A program made the translations under genes and the position numbers. The notes beneath the pieces were generated by a model. It was not told the origin of the DNA. It worked only from the letters and a program-made list of their open reading frames with translations, and did no database searches. Shown in pieces: positions 44,621 to 53,148 of a stretch of DNA of 64,000 nucleotides (within the stretch, counting starts at the first letter, position 1; each line of letters opens with the position of its first letter). Source of the stretch: Paenibacillus sp. J45TS6 (GTDB taxonomy: Bacteria > Bacillota > Bacilli > Paenibacillales > Paenibacillaceae); assembly GCF_018403285.1 (NCBI RefSeq), contig NZ_BOSJ01000001.1, positions 434,001 through 498,000 on the forward strand, written 5' to 3'.

Positions 44621-45322
44621 TCAGACAGTGTATTTCGCCTGGGCCTGTTCTATTTTAGTAATATAGCGCTGCGTTTCAAGCGGTAAACGGCTCATTACCG
44701 TCATCAGTTCCTCATCGGTATCAACGCCTAGACGTCCGACTCTGCCTGGGCCTGCATTATACGCAGCAAGAGCCAGCTTCTCCTCACCGTTAAAACGCTG
44801 AAGCTGATATGATAAATATCGTGTGCCCGCATCTATACTTTGGGCCGGGTCGAATGCATTCGTAACCCCTAAACCTGCTGCTGTACCATCCATAAGCTGC
44901 ATAAGGCCTTTTGCCCCAGCACTCGATACTACATTTGGATTAAAGGAAGATTCCGTATCAATAACAGCTTTGATCAAAGACTCAGATACGCCGTATTTTA
45001 GACTTGCCTGTTTAATTAATGCATCGTAATCTGTGGAAATCGCTTCATGGGCTGCGGATATAGAATCCGAAGAAGTCCCAGGGGCAGCACTTACATTACC
45101 CAGCTCCTCTGTTACTGTTCCGTTTCCAAGATGCATCCATAAAAGTCCATCCTCACGATTTGAAATCGTTCTTGAACTGGGCTGCTCTGGATTCTGCCCT
45201 ACTTGTCCCAATACTTGTTCAAAAGATGCAGCAGGATTGCTGTCATTTGAAACTGAATTCGACGACTGAGAAGGTGAAGATAAGTCATACCAAAGGGTAT
45301 TCCTCACCGGATCAATATGCAT
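44621..45322 (-). CDS. Lytic transglycosylase (SLT domain)
   Basis: Predicted muramidase-type enzyme cleaving MurNAc-GlcNAc bonds. The 233-aa protein has a serine-, proline- and glutamine-rich N-terminal half and a C-terminal SLT domain (about residues 97-233): catalytic glutamate in KAVIDTESSFNPNVVS, SSAGAKGLMQLM, and LALAAYNAGPGRV. I see no signal peptide or membrane segment, as in the related B. subtilis CwlQ (YjbJ). ATG at 45322 was chosen because GGAGG lies about 10 nt upstream. Confidence 0.92.
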   Translation of the reverse strand: MHIDPVRNTLWYDLSSPSQSSNSVSNDSNPAASFEQVLGQVGQNPEQPSSRTISNREDGLLWMHLGNGTVTEELGNVSAAPGTSSDSISAAHEAISTDYDALIKQASLKYGVSESLIKAVIDTESSFNPNVVSSAGAKGLMQLMDGTAAGLGVTNAFDPAQSIDAGTRYLSYQLQRFNGEEKLALAAYNAGPGRVGRLGVDTDEELMTVMSRLPLETQRYITKIEQAQAKYTV

Positions 45323-45413
45323 GTATAAATGGCCTCCCATTTGTTTTGTCCATGCTCTATTGTAACGCTATGAACTTGAAGTGCCAAGACCTGTTTTTAC
45401 TGTACGATATAAA

Positions 45414-45451
45414 ATCACAAAAACAGGCAACTCTAAATTCAGAGATGCCTG
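45414..45451 (-). terminator. Terminator after the 131-aa membrane protein gene
   Basis: Stem CAGGCA/TGCCTG (45424-45429 with 45446-45451) extends inward as CTCT/AGAG; TTTTTG follows on the minus strand. Confidence 0.88.
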
Positions 45452-45462
45452 CCAATACATTT

Positions 45463-45858
45463 TTACTGATAGTAAGTGAACATGACAAGAAAGGAGTAAC
45501 TTAAGAGCGCGGCAATCCCGATGCCTACCGCCCATCCTCCAACCGTTCGTCTTCCTTCTTTAAAAGCATAATAACCAAGGACAATTCCGATCGTACCAAG
45601 CACAAAAGACCATACGAATAAAGAGATAAAAGATATGGCGAGTCCAAGGTAACCGATCCGATAGGAGGCGAGACTCTCTGTCTTGGTCCCCTCTTCTTTA
45701 CTTTCCACCGGTTCCTCATAACCTTTTGTGCCGGGAAGTGGAGAAGTTAACTCAGCTGCATATTCTTCTCGCTGCCTGAGCCCATGCTGGTGCTCCTTGC
45801 GTGGATAATCAATTCGTTCTCTTACCGGCTTTACATCGTATTTTTTTGAATCTGTCAT
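45463..45858 (-). CDS. Small membrane protein, DUF4190-like
   Basis: Function not recognised. The 131-aa product has a long charged N-terminal region (residues 1-70, rich in R, K and E) and two membrane segments near the C-terminus (IGYLGLAISFISLFVWSFVL and VGIGIAALLSYSFLVMF). Between them GIVLGYYAFKEGRRTVGGWAVG resembles the small-residue-rich loop of DUF4190 proteins. ATG at 45858 has GGAGGTG 8 nt upstream; the longer frame to 45930 has no support. Confidence 0.7.
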   Translation of the reverse strand: MTDSKKYDVKPVRERIDYPRKEHQHGLRQREEYAAELTSPLPGTKGYEEPVESKEEGTKTESLASYRIGYLGLAISFISLFVWSFVLGTIGIVLGYYAFKEGRRTVGGWAVGIGIAALLSYSFLVMFTYYQ

Positions 45859-45933
45859 GATGCAGGCACCTCCGAAGCAATAAAGCTTTACAAGGTAAGG
45901 TAGTTGCAAGGTGTAATGTACATCATCCAATGT

Positions 45934-46152
45934 TTAATGTTTTGGTTTAAAAGTATGGCAACAAGTCGCAGAAGAAGTAGAAGCTACATCTTTATGCTCG
46001 GAATCAAAGGTTTCACCTGCATATTCTTCTTTCAAGTGCTTCGTTGCATAAGCATCAATATTGATCATAATTAAATCTGCTTTGCAAAAGTTTTCTTCAC
46101 CCCAATAGGAACAGTTAGATACACTGCATCTTACAATTGGTTTATCACTCAT
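45934..46152 (-). CDS. DUF1540 domain protein
   Basis: Small cysteine-rich protein, 72 aa, of unknown function. The cysteines fit the DUF1540 pattern: VRCSVSNCSYWGEENFCKADLIMI, here in two pieces VRCSVSNCSYW and ENFCKADLIMI, with two further cysteines in TCCHTF, so a metal site is likely. ATG at 46152 has GAGGTG 6 nt upstream. A longer frame to 46245 runs through the previous gene's terminator and is rejected. Confidence 0.88.
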   Translation of the reverse strand: MSDKPIVRCSVSNCSYWGEENFCKADLIMINIDAYATKHLKEEYAGETFDSEHKDVASTSSATCCHTFKPKH

Positions 46153-46229
46153 TGTTATCACCTCTTTACTATCGTTCCCCTTTCTAAAGTGGTTATGCAC
46201 AGCCCTCTTTCCCTTCTTTATTGTGAAAA

Positions 46230-46254
46230 ATAAAAAAAGCCGCACATGGCGGCC
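46230..46254 (-). terminator. Terminator after the YpuI-like gene
   Basis: Stem GCCGC (46239-46243) with GCGGC (46249-46253), followed on the minus strand by TTTTTTTATTTTT. Confidence 0.88.
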
Positions 46255-46287
46255 TCAATTGTATTTATAAGATTATAACGTAAACGC

Positions 46288-46791
46288 TTAGGCGTGATTG
46301 CGCTGATTTTGCATTCTTCGCTGTGTCAGATAATCACTTTCATAGTAGTTAAGATCATCTCTAAGCTCTTCGTAAGTTTTAGTTATTTCCATAATAATGT
46401 CACGTGCTGAGCGAACGGGTTTTACACGGAAACGAATTGCATCTTGTCCTGTATAAGCATAACGTCCATCTTCCGAATAGCACTCATTTCTCGGATAAAA
46501 AAAGCTGTTTACACTTTGATGGTACAAATGGTAAAGAGCTTTCTCGGCGAAATCAACGTCAAAATTCGCACGACGTAACACAGTCCCCAGTTTCTCATAA
46601 GAAACCTCAGAAAACACTAGCAAATGGCGTAAGTCAGAAAGAAATCCTTGGTAAAATAGTACGGTTTCCTCATCTTGATCAGCAGACAGTTGAGCAAGTG
46701 AATGTTCATTCAGAAACGTTTCTAACTTTTCTATTGCAGGTTTCAATTTCTCTCGTGCGGATTCACATAACTTCTGCACATTGGCTGACAT
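46288..46791 (-). CDS. YpuI-like protein (DUF3907)
   Basis: Function unknown. The 167-aa, helix-rich soluble protein matches the pattern of B. subtilis YpuI: LRHLLVFSE, AEKALYHLYHQSVNSFFYPR, DGRYAYTGQDAIRFR, and a C-terminal ITKTYEELRDDLNYYES. No signal peptide or membrane segment. AAGGGGG precedes the ATG. Single-gene unit divergent from the subtilisin-like protease. Confidence 0.88.
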   Translation of the reverse strand: MSANVQKLCESAREKLKPAIEKLETFLNEHSLAQLSADQDEETVLFYQGFLSDLRHLLVFSEVSYEKLGTVLRRANFDVDFAEKALYHLYHQSVNSFFYPRNECYSEDGRYAYTGQDAIRFRVKPVRSARDIIMEITKTYEELRDDLNYYESDYLTQRRMQNQRNHA

Positions 46792-46943
46792 AAAGGTAGT
46801 TCCCCCTTAAAGAAATAAGTCCTTATAGACCTCTTGTACAATGATCTGCATTTTGAATCAGACTGTTACCAGTAATTCTCAGCTACTATCCTATCATAAA
46901 ATAATAACAAGCGGTACTTAAATAAAACTTATGGATGAAGTTT

Positions 46944-46971
46944 TTGAATTTCCGAGTCATATCCGTATAAA
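46944..46971 (+). promoter_or_regulatory. Promoter of the S8 protease gene
   Basis: TTGAAT (46944-46949), 16-bp spacer, TATAAA (46966-46971). Start would be about 60 nt upstream of the ATG. Confidence 0.55.
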
Positions 46972-47039
46972 ATAGGCTTTTCCTCCTCACGCTAAAGAGA
47001 CCTGATCCCACTTAAAATAGCAGGAGGAATTTAGTTTAC

Positions 47040-48923
47040 ATGAGGAAAAATAATTGGATTTACCTGGCCCTTATTGTGGCCGCTTCTATCTTGGTTATTA
47101 CTCTGCTCTTACCTTCTCAGGATAAAAACAACACAGCTGAACCGCCTGCTCCAAAACAAGAACAGCAGCTGAAACAGCAATATAAATCTCAGGATGTTCA
47201 GACGACGGAGCGTTTATCACGAATGGATGCCGAGCAGCATTTGCAGAATATGCTCAAAGAGTTAAAGCTTGCAGACGAAGCAGAAATCACTTCCTACATC
47301 GATAAGCTCCAGTCCTCTCATCATCAGCTGCATACACTGATTTGGATGAATCTTAAGGATGGAACCTCTACATCTTATTCATTAGAGAAAAACAAGCAAA
47401 AACCTGTTCTCGAAAAAAATCAGCAGCTGATGTCCAGTATTAAATCGGCTAAACAAGCATTACGTAAGCATAAGTCTTATGAATCTAATTCTATGCTGCT
47501 CGGAGAAGAGAAATACTTTGTTGTCGGTCAGCCTGCTCTAGATGGTAAGCATGCCGTGGTTGCTGTGATGAGCCAGCATATTCTTAACGATGTGGAAGAA
47601 CATCAGCGCCGCAACCTGCGTATGATCCCCTATCCAAAAGAAGGGAAATATAACGTGAATTCCGTACTTCCTGGATCTTTAAAAGGGATGACAGTAAAAA
47701 CGGGACATGACAACCAAAATGCAAGTCATTACTATGAGAATGAAATTGTAATTCGCTTTAAAGAAGACCCCTCAACAGACAAAATGGAACAGATTAAGAA
47801 AGAAATTAAACTTGACCATGTTCATAAAATGGGTGAAACCTATGTATTTAAGTCAAAGGACAAAGACTACGAAGCTTTAGCGTCGTACTTTAAGAAGAAT
47901 TGGGATCCTATGTATACAGAGCCTCATTATCTGTATCTAACTAACGAATCATCTGATGACAACTTACGTGCAGGCAACATTCCGAACGATTTACTCTTCT
48001 CCAGATATCAATGGAACCTACCTGCAACGGAAACCAATAAAGGCTGGTCTTTGTCCAAAGGTAGCGATAATGTTACCATTGCCGTCGTTGATACGGGAGT
48101 AGATCTGGATCATCCTGACCTGGAAGGACAGTTTGTGGAAGGCTTTAATGTCGTAAACCCAGCAGAGAAACCGTATGATGATGTAGGGCATGGAACGCAT
48201 GTCGCTGGTATCATCTCTGCCAAAGTGAATAACAATGAAGGTGTGGCAGGAATGACCTGGTACAACAAAGTGATGCCGGTCAAAGTACTCGACTCATCCG
48301 GGTCTGGGACAACTTATGCGGTAGCTGAAGGAATTATATGGGCTACAGATCATGGGGCAAAGGTCATTAATATGAGCCTCGGAAATTATGCCGATGCTGA
48401 ATTTTTACATGACGCAATCAAATACGCCTATGATCGCGATGTCGTTCTTATTGCAGCAACCGGTAATGATAATACGGAACGCCCTGGTTACCCGGCAGCG
48501 TACCCTGAAGTTTTTGCAGTATCTGCAACAGATGCGGCAATGAGACGAGCTGATTTTTCTAATTACGGAGATTATATCGATGTGGTGGCACCTGGAGCAA
48601 GTATTGCCAGCACTTATCCTGGAAATCAGTATGCTGCCCTGTCTGGCACATCCATGGCAAGCCCCCATGTAGCTGCTTTAGCAGGACTTATCCGCTCCGT
48701 CAATCCGGATCTCAGTAATGAAGAAGTGATGGATTTGATGCGTTCAAGCGTTATCGATCTTGGAGATTCAGGATATGACAAATATTTCGGATATGGACAA
48801 ATCGATGTATATAAAGCACTCGAAAAAGCAGGAGCGAATGTAAAGGAAGACAGTCCTCTTCAATTTTGGCCACAAAACTTACGAAACAAAATGGAAGACA
48901 CAGTAAAAAAATATGTAAAATAG
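47040..48923 (+). CDS. Membrane-anchored subtilisin-family (S8) serine protease
   Basis: Extracellular serine protease of 627 aa. An N-terminal hydrophobic segment (IYLALIVAASILVITLLLP) is an anchor or signal peptide. A pro-region of about 300 residues follows, including an inhibitor-like YYENEIVIRFKEDPSTDKM. The catalytic domain has D in AVVDTGVDLDHPDL (near 349), H in GHGTHVAGIIS (near 386), the oxyanion N in AATGNDN, and S in SGTSMASPHVAALAG (near 546). The C-terminal tail is lysine-rich. The pro-region is much longer than in secreted subtilisin, so the enzyme may act at the cell surface. GGAGG lies about 12 nt ahead of the ATG. Confidence 0.94.
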   Translation: MRKNNWIYLALIVAASILVITLLLPSQDKNNTAEPPAPKQEQQLKQQYKSQDVQTTERLSRMDAEQHLQNMLKELKLADEAEITSYIDKLQSSHHQLHTLIWMNLKDGTSTSYSLEKNKQKPVLEKNQQLMSSIKSAKQALRKHKSYESNSMLLGEEKYFVVGQPALDGKHAVVAVMSQHILNDVEEHQRRNLRMIPYPKEGKYNVNSVLPGSLKGMTVKTGHDNQNASHYYENEIVIRFKEDPSTDKMEQIKKEIKLDHVHKMGETYVFKSKDKDYEALASYFKKNWDPMYTEPHYLYLTNESSDDNLRAGNIPNDLLFSRYQWNLPATETNKGWSLSKGSDNVTIAVVDTGVDLDHPDLEGQFVEGFNVVNPAEKPYDDVGHGTHVAGIISAKVNNNEGVAGMTWYNKVMPVKVLDSSGSGTTYAVAEGIIWATDHGAKVINMSLGNYADAEFLHDAIKYAYDRDVVLIAATGNDNTERPGYPAAYPEVFAVSATDAAMRRADFSNYGDYIDVVAPGASIASTYPGNQYAALSGTSMASPHVAALAGLIRSVNPDLSNEEVMDLMRSSVIDLGDSGYDKYFGYGQIDVYKALEKAGANVKEDSPLQFWPQNLRNKMEDTVKKYVK

Positions 48924-48940
48924 CTTCACTAATAAATAAA

Positions 48941-48984
48941 AAAAGAGCAGACGAGGAGCCTAAGCCTCTGGTCTGCTCTTTTTC
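48941..48984. terminator. Bidirectional terminator
   Basis: Stem AAAGAGCAGAC (48942-48952) with GTCTGCTCTTT (48971-48981), plus inner GAGG/CCTC. A-run on the left and T-run on the right, so it ends both the protease gene and the convergent coat-protein gene. Confidence 0.93.
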
Positions 48985-48991
48985 ATCCGTA

Positions 48992-49240
48992 CTATCTACG
49001 GCGATTTCGACCGCAGCAATTACCAACGTTACCCATTTGTCCTTCTTGATCGCTTTCTACTACAGCCCACTCATGAACGGGAACAGGAATAACATGGTGT
49101 TTGTTGATGATTTCTACAGGGTGAATAATCGGTTGAATCGCTTTGTGATAGTGATTTTTCACAACATGAACAGGTTCACAAACAATCGGCTTCAGGGTTG
49201 GGCAATGCTTTTTCATATGGTGATGTCCTTGATAATTCAT
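48992..49240 (-). CDS. CotD-like spore coat protein
   Basis: The 82-aa product is rich in histidine, proline and valine (HHHMKKHCPTLKP, HPVEIINKHHVIPVPVHEW), with cysteines near both ends (HCP, VCEP, NCCGRNRRR). The layout of HP- and HxxHxxP-type repeats and CC near the end resembles CotD, an inner coat protein of B. subtilis. Composition-based match only, so other His-rich coat or metal-binding proteins are possible. AAGGAG precedes the ATG. Confidence 0.6.
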   Translation of the reverse strand: MNYQGHHHMKKHCPTLKPIVCEPVHVVKNHYHKAIQPIIHPVEIINKHHVIPVPVHEWAVVESDQEGQMGNVGNCCGRNRRR

Positions 49241-49340
49241 AACTCAACAACTCCTTTTCTTGTGATAATATAATCTATTCGAAATCGTCTTATCGGATTG
49301 GATGTTTGTCTCCTAATGACAAAAATATATGTAATAAATA

Positions 49341-49388
49341 AAAAAAACGGCAGAATGTCATCCTTTTTGAGGATCAACACTGCCGTTT
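49341..49388 (-). terminator. Terminator after rnpB
   Basis: Stem AAACGGCAG (49345-49353) with CTGCCGTTT (49380-49388) plus an inner ATCCT/AGGAT pairing; TTTTTTTT follows on the minus strand. Confidence 0.92.
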
Positions 49389-49432
49389 GTATTTACATTA
49401 TTTACATTGTTAATGTTAGCTGTTGTCAGTTA

Positions 49433-49834
49433 GGAAAGTTTTCCGTAAGCCGGGTTCTGTACTCTTCGTGGTATCACGGGAACTACCCTCCCACTTCAAG
49501 CGACAATCATCTATCTAGGCCATTCATTGCTGAACAGCTCAAGCGACCAACCTAGACACACCTCGGGCTAAGGCCGTCACAAGTGACTGTGTCTCTTTAG
49601 GTCTTGCTCCAGATGGGGTTTACCAGGAACGAAGTCACCAGCGTTCCTCGGGGTCTCTTACACCTCGGTTCCATCCTTGCCTGTGCTGGCGATAAACCAG
49701 CCATCGGCGGTCCATTTCTGTGGCACTATCCTTCAACTCGCGCTGACTGGACGTTATCCAGCATCCTGCCCTATGGAGCCCGGACTTTCCTCTCGTGGCA
49801 ACAAGGCCACCAGCGATTGTCTGTTAAACTTTCC
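49433..49834 (-). ncRNA. rnpB: RNase P RNA (class A type)
   Basis: Catalytic RNA that matures tRNA 5' ends. On the minus strand the hallmarks are GAGGAAAGTCCGGGCTCC near the 5' end, GGGCAGGATGCTGGATAACG, AGTGCCACAGAAA, ACCGCCGATGGC, CTGGTAAACCCCATCTGG AGCAAG, GGCCTAGATAGATGATTGTC and ACAGAACCCGGCTTA near the 3' end. The ends pair (GGAAAGTTT with AAACTTTCC) as helix P1. The core follows the E. coli-like class A layout; B. subtilis class B has GAGGAAAGTCCATGCTCGC instead. Length about 402 nt. It lies directly downstream of the nif3-like gene and has its own promoter and terminator. Confidence 0.97.
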
Positions 49835-49849
49835 AAAACAACATTACAT

Positions 49850-49878
49850 ATTATACTCGGAACTCTTGCTTCATACAA
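49850..49878 (-). promoter_or_regulatory. rnpB promoter
   Basis: Minus strand: TTGTAT (49878-49873), 17-bp spacer, TATAAT (49855-49850). Transcription would start near 49843, just ahead of helix P1. Confidence 0.8.
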
Positions 49879-49902
49879 GTACAATTCCTGGGATTTATCT
49901 GT

Positions 49903-51018
49903 TTACACAAATTGAAATGGTTCTGTGTTTATTTCGGAAGCATGTACTTTTGTTTCATATCGATTTTGTTCCAGTTTAGAACGCAGCCATTTGGCTGTAT
50001 TAGGCTTCATAATTTTCTCAATATTATGTCCTGGATCAATAATCGCAATCCCTGCCATTAAAGCATCTTGAGCAGTATGGTAGTCGATGTCTCCCGTTAC
50101 AATGACGTCCGCACCTTTGAACAAGGCAGGATTTACATACCGGCTGCCTGAACCTCCAAGCACGGCTGCTTTCTTCACAGTACGATTCAAATCACCGACC
50201 ACTCGAACTGTTTTGACATCGAACTGTTCTTTCACTGTATCTACGAGTGTCTGCAGTGAGACAGGTTCAGCCAATTTCCCTACTCTACCCAGACCAAGCG
50301 CTCGACCTTTCAGGTCCATATGATAGAGGTCATAAGCTACCTCCTCATACGGATGTGCTTTTAACATAGCCTGAACGACTTTGCTCTTTACAGACCCAGG
50401 AACGATCGTTTCGATCCGCACCTCTTCTACACGCTCCATTTGACCTTCTGAGCCAATAAAAGGCTTAGTTCCTGCTCCAGGTACAAAAGTTCCTACCCCG
50501 TCTATATTGAAGCTGCAGTGGCTGTAATCACCGATAGCACCGGCTCCTGCACCAAGAATGGCCTGCAGTACTTTTTCATGATGTGTCTTTGGTACAAATA
50601 CCACCAGTTTATATAAGTTTTCTGTATGCAAATCCTCGAGAGGAGATCCATTCTGGATTCCGATCGCCTCTGCCATCCAGTCATTAATTCCGCCTTCTGC
50701 GACATCCAGGTTCGTGTGACTAATGTATACCGCAATATCATGCTTAATCAGCTTTTCATATAATTTCCCCATTGGAGAATCTGTATTAAGCGATTTTAAT
50801 GGCCGAAATATAATGGCATGATGGGCAATAATTAAATCAGCTTGAATGCGGATGGCTTCATCAATAACCTCTTCTGTTACATCGAGAGCTACAAGAACGT
50901 TCTTGATTTCTTTCTGGAGCGTTCCTAGCTGCAGTCCAATCCGGTCATCAGGGACAGCCAAGTGTTTAGGTGCCAGCTGTTCCATATATGAAATTACAGT
51001 TTGTCCTTTTGCATACAT
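49903..51018 (-). CDS. Nif3-like dinuclear metal-centre protein (YqfO)
   Basis: Conserved hexameric metal protein of uncertain biochemical role; related proteins have been linked to GTP cyclohydrolase-like folds. The 371-aa product has the two NIF3 halves, with metal ligands in LIIAHHAIIFRPLK, ISHTNLDVAEGGIND and near the C-terminus TGDIDYHTAQDA and IIDPGHNIEK. Between them lies the inserted CutA/PII-like domain (residues about 130-235). It overlaps trmK by 25 nt, so the two are co-translated, and GAGG precedes the ATG. Confidence 0.94.
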   Translation of the reverse strand: MYAKGQTVISYMEQLAPKHLAVPDDRIGLQLGTLQKEIKNVLVALDVTEEVIDEAIRIQADLIIAHHAIIFRPLKSLNTDSPMGKLYEKLIKHDIAVYISHTNLDVAEGGINDWMAEAIGIQNGSPLEDLHTENLYKLVVFVPKTHHEKVLQAILGAGAGAIGDYSHCSFNIDGVGTFVPGAGTKPFIGSEGQMERVEEVRIETIVPGSVKSKVVQAMLKAHPYEEVAYDLYHMDLKGRALGLGRVGKLAEPVSLQTLVDTVKEQFDVKTVRVVGDLNRTVKKAAVLGGSGSRYVNPALFKGADVIVTGDIDYHTAQDALMAGIAIIDPGHNIEKIMKPNTAKWLRSKLEQNRYETKVHASEINTEPFQFV

Positions 51019-51761
51019 AACAGTACCTCCTCAATCCGCTTCAACCTATTTTGAATCTCTTCGGCTTTTTCTTTTGCAGCAGGTAGATCTGAGTTAGACA
51101 ATGATTTCAGTACATGTTTTAGCTTGTCCATTTCCCAGTGCCACTTTTTTATAAAGACAGGACCTCCTTGTTCTACTAAAAAAGGACCCATCGCGATTAG
51201 CTCATCCTTGCTCAGTTCGATTTCATTTTCCCCAGTACCGATTAATTTTGGTTCATAAATCTCATCATTGGCAATATGTGAAAAATAAGCGGGTACGGCA
51301 GCAATGACTTCATAAATCTTCCCGTCTTCTTCAATGATTCGTTCTGCTTCAACGACAAAATCATGTTCATATAACCATTTACGGAGTATATCTTCTCCAA
51401 CATTAGGTTGCAGAATAAGCCGCGTGACACCTTCCAGCCTATGAATGCCTCGATCTAGGATAGCGGCAATCAGCGCTCCTCCCATACCTGCAATCGTAAC
51501 TGTATCTACTTCTCCTGGTTCGATGACATCAAGGCCATCTCCTCTGCGCACTTCAATTTTCGCAGAAAGACCTGCGCTTGCCACTTGTTTCTTTGCAGCT
51601 TCAAACGGACCTTCGTTCAGCTCGCCCGCAATCGCCTTCACAGCTTGACCGCTGCGAACACAAGCTACCGGCAGAAGAGCATGATCTGAACCAATATCAG
51701 CAAGAACCCGCCCTGGGTCCATTAGATCATGTAATAGTTGCAATCTTTTTGACAATTTCAC
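50994..51761 (-). CDS. trmK: tRNA (adenine-22-N1)-methyltransferase TrmK
   Basis: SAM-dependent methyltransferase making m1A22 in tRNA. The product of about 255 aa has a class I fold with LADIGSDHALLPVACV as motif I and TVTIAGMGGALIAAIL as the family-specific catalytic loop, and a C-terminal coiled coil (AKEKAEEIQNRLKRIEEVL). The start is uncertain: GTG at 51761 has GGATGG about 9 nt upstream; the TTG two codons later and an extension to 51800 remain possible. Same gene order as B. subtilis (sigA, trmK, yqfO). Confidence 0.93.
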   Translation of the reverse strand: MKLSKRLQLLHDLMDPGRVLADIGSDHALLPVACVRSGQAVKAIAGELNEGPFEAAKKQVASAGLSAKIEVRRGDGLDVIEPGEVDTVTIAGMGGALIAAILDRGIHRLEGVTRLILQPNVGEDILRKWLYEHDFVVEAERIIEEDGKIYEVIAAVPAYFSHIANDEIYEPKLIGTGENEIELSKDELIAMGPFLVEQGGPVFIKKWHWEMDKLKHVLKSLSNSDLPAAKEKAEEIQNRLKRIEEVLLCMQKDKL

Positions 51762-51917
51762 TTCACAACACCATCCATATTTACTTGGTTTACAGTCCAA
51801 GAGGACCTTCGCAGTAATGCATTCTCATTTGCAATCAGACAAAAAAAGAGCTAAAATAATGTTTATTAGCAAATTCAATACATTAGTTCCAAAAACAAGA
51901 AAACTTGTTCGTATTAA

Positions 51918-51963
51918 TTATAAATAAAGAGGACCTCCTGCCACATCACACAGCAGAAGGCCC
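51918..51963 (-). terminator. Terminator after sigA
   Basis: Imperfect stem GGACCTCCTGC (51931-51941) with GCAGAAGGCCC (51953-51963), then TCTTTATTTA on the minus strand. Confidence 0.75.
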
Positions 51964-51973
51964 ACTATTTCAA

Positions 51974-53104
51974 CTATTCAAGAAAATCTTTCAGGCGTTT
52001 GCTGCGACTTGGATGGCGTAGCTTACGCAATGCTTTTGCTTCGATCTGACGAATCCGCTCACGTGTAACGCCAAACACTTTACCTACTTCTTCAAGTGTT
52101 CTTGTACGTCCATCATCAAGACCAAACCGCAAACGAAGCACATTCTCTTCACGCTCAGTCAGCGTATCCAGCACATCTTCCAGTTGCTCTTTAAGAAGTT
52201 CATAAGCTGCTGCATCTGCAGGAGCTAGTGCTTCCTGATCCTCAATAAAGTCTCCCAAATGAGAATCATCTTCCTCACCAATCGGTGTTTCCAGTGAAAC
52301 CGGTTCTTGTGCAATCTTCGTAATTTCTCTTACTTTTTCTACACTTAGATCCATTTCCGCTGCAATCTCTTCCGGTGTTGGTTCGCGTCCCAACTCTTGT
52401 AGGAGCTGACGAGATACACGAATCAATTTGTTAATGGTTTCTACCATATGCACTGGAATACGAATGGTACGAGCCTGGTCGGCAATTGCACGGGTGATCG
52501 CCTGGCGAATCCACCAAGTTGCATACGTACTAAATTTGAAACCTTTATTATGGTCAAACTTCTCAACTGCTTTGATCAATCCCATGTTTCCTTCTTGAAT
52601 GAGATCGAGGAAAAGCATACCACGACCAACATAACGCTTCGCAATACTTACAACGAGTCGTAAGTTAGCTTCTGCTAGACGGCGTTTTGCTTCTTCGTCT
52701 CCATTCATAATACGCTTAGCGAGTTCAACCTCGTCATCTGCGGATAGAAGTGGAACACGGCCGATTTCTTTCAAATACATACGCACCGGGTCATTAATTT
52801 TGATACCTGGAGGTAAGCTTAAATCATCATCAAAACGGAAATCATCACTATCATTGTTTTCGGAGTCTTCACTTGGACGAAGTGGGTTCTCCTCATCATT
52901 TTCATTCACTACATCGATTCCCAAATCACTGAGCTGTTCATAAAACTCATCCATTTGTTCTGGATCTTGATCAAATGGAGAAAGTTTCTCCATGATCTCT
53001 TTATAGTTTAACGATGCCCTCTTTTTACCTTGTTCAATCAGTTGGTCTTTTACTTGATCCAGCGTCAATTCTGTCTCTAGTTCAGTATGCTGATCATTCG
53101 CCAT
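51974..53104 (-). CDS. sigA: RNA polymerase sigma factor SigA (RpoD)
   Basis: Primary sigma factor. The 376-aa protein has an N-terminal region 1.1-like segment and an acidic linker (residues 1-100), region 1.2 [18 protein letters not shown], region 2 with [18 protein letters not shown] and the melting/-10 element helix [18 protein letters not shown], region 3, and region 4 with the -35 helix-turn-helix [21 protein letters not shown], split here as [11 protein letters not shown] and [15 protein letters not shown]. It follows dnaG at 44 nt. ATG start with GGAGGGAG upstream. Confidence 0.98.
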   Translation of the reverse strand: MANDQHTELETELTLDQVKDQLIEQGKKRASLNYKEIMEKLSPFDQDPEQMDEFYEQLSDLGIDVVNENDEENPLRPSEDSENNDSDDFRFDDDLSLPPGIKINDPVRMYLKEIGRVPLLSADDEVELAKRIMNGDEEAKRRLAEANLRLVVSIAKRYVGRGMLFLDLIQEGNMGLIKAVEKFDHNKGFKFSTYATWWIRQAITRAIADQARTIRIPVHMVETINKLIRVSRQLLQELGREPTPEEIAAEMDLSVEKVREITKIAQEPVSLETPIGEEDDSHLGDFIEDQEALAPADAAAYELLKEQLEDVLDTLTEREENVLRLRFGLDDGRTRTLEEVGKVFGVTRERIRQIEAKALRKLRHPSRSKRLKDFLE

Positions 53105-53148
53105 ATTCCGACTCCCTCCTCCCTAGAAACATGCTATGCTAAAAACAA

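Noticed and set aside
49604-49979. Two overlapping plus-strand ORFs (103 and 100 aa) over rnpB
   Set aside because: They cover the RNase P RNA gene in antisense; the RNA assignment is clear.
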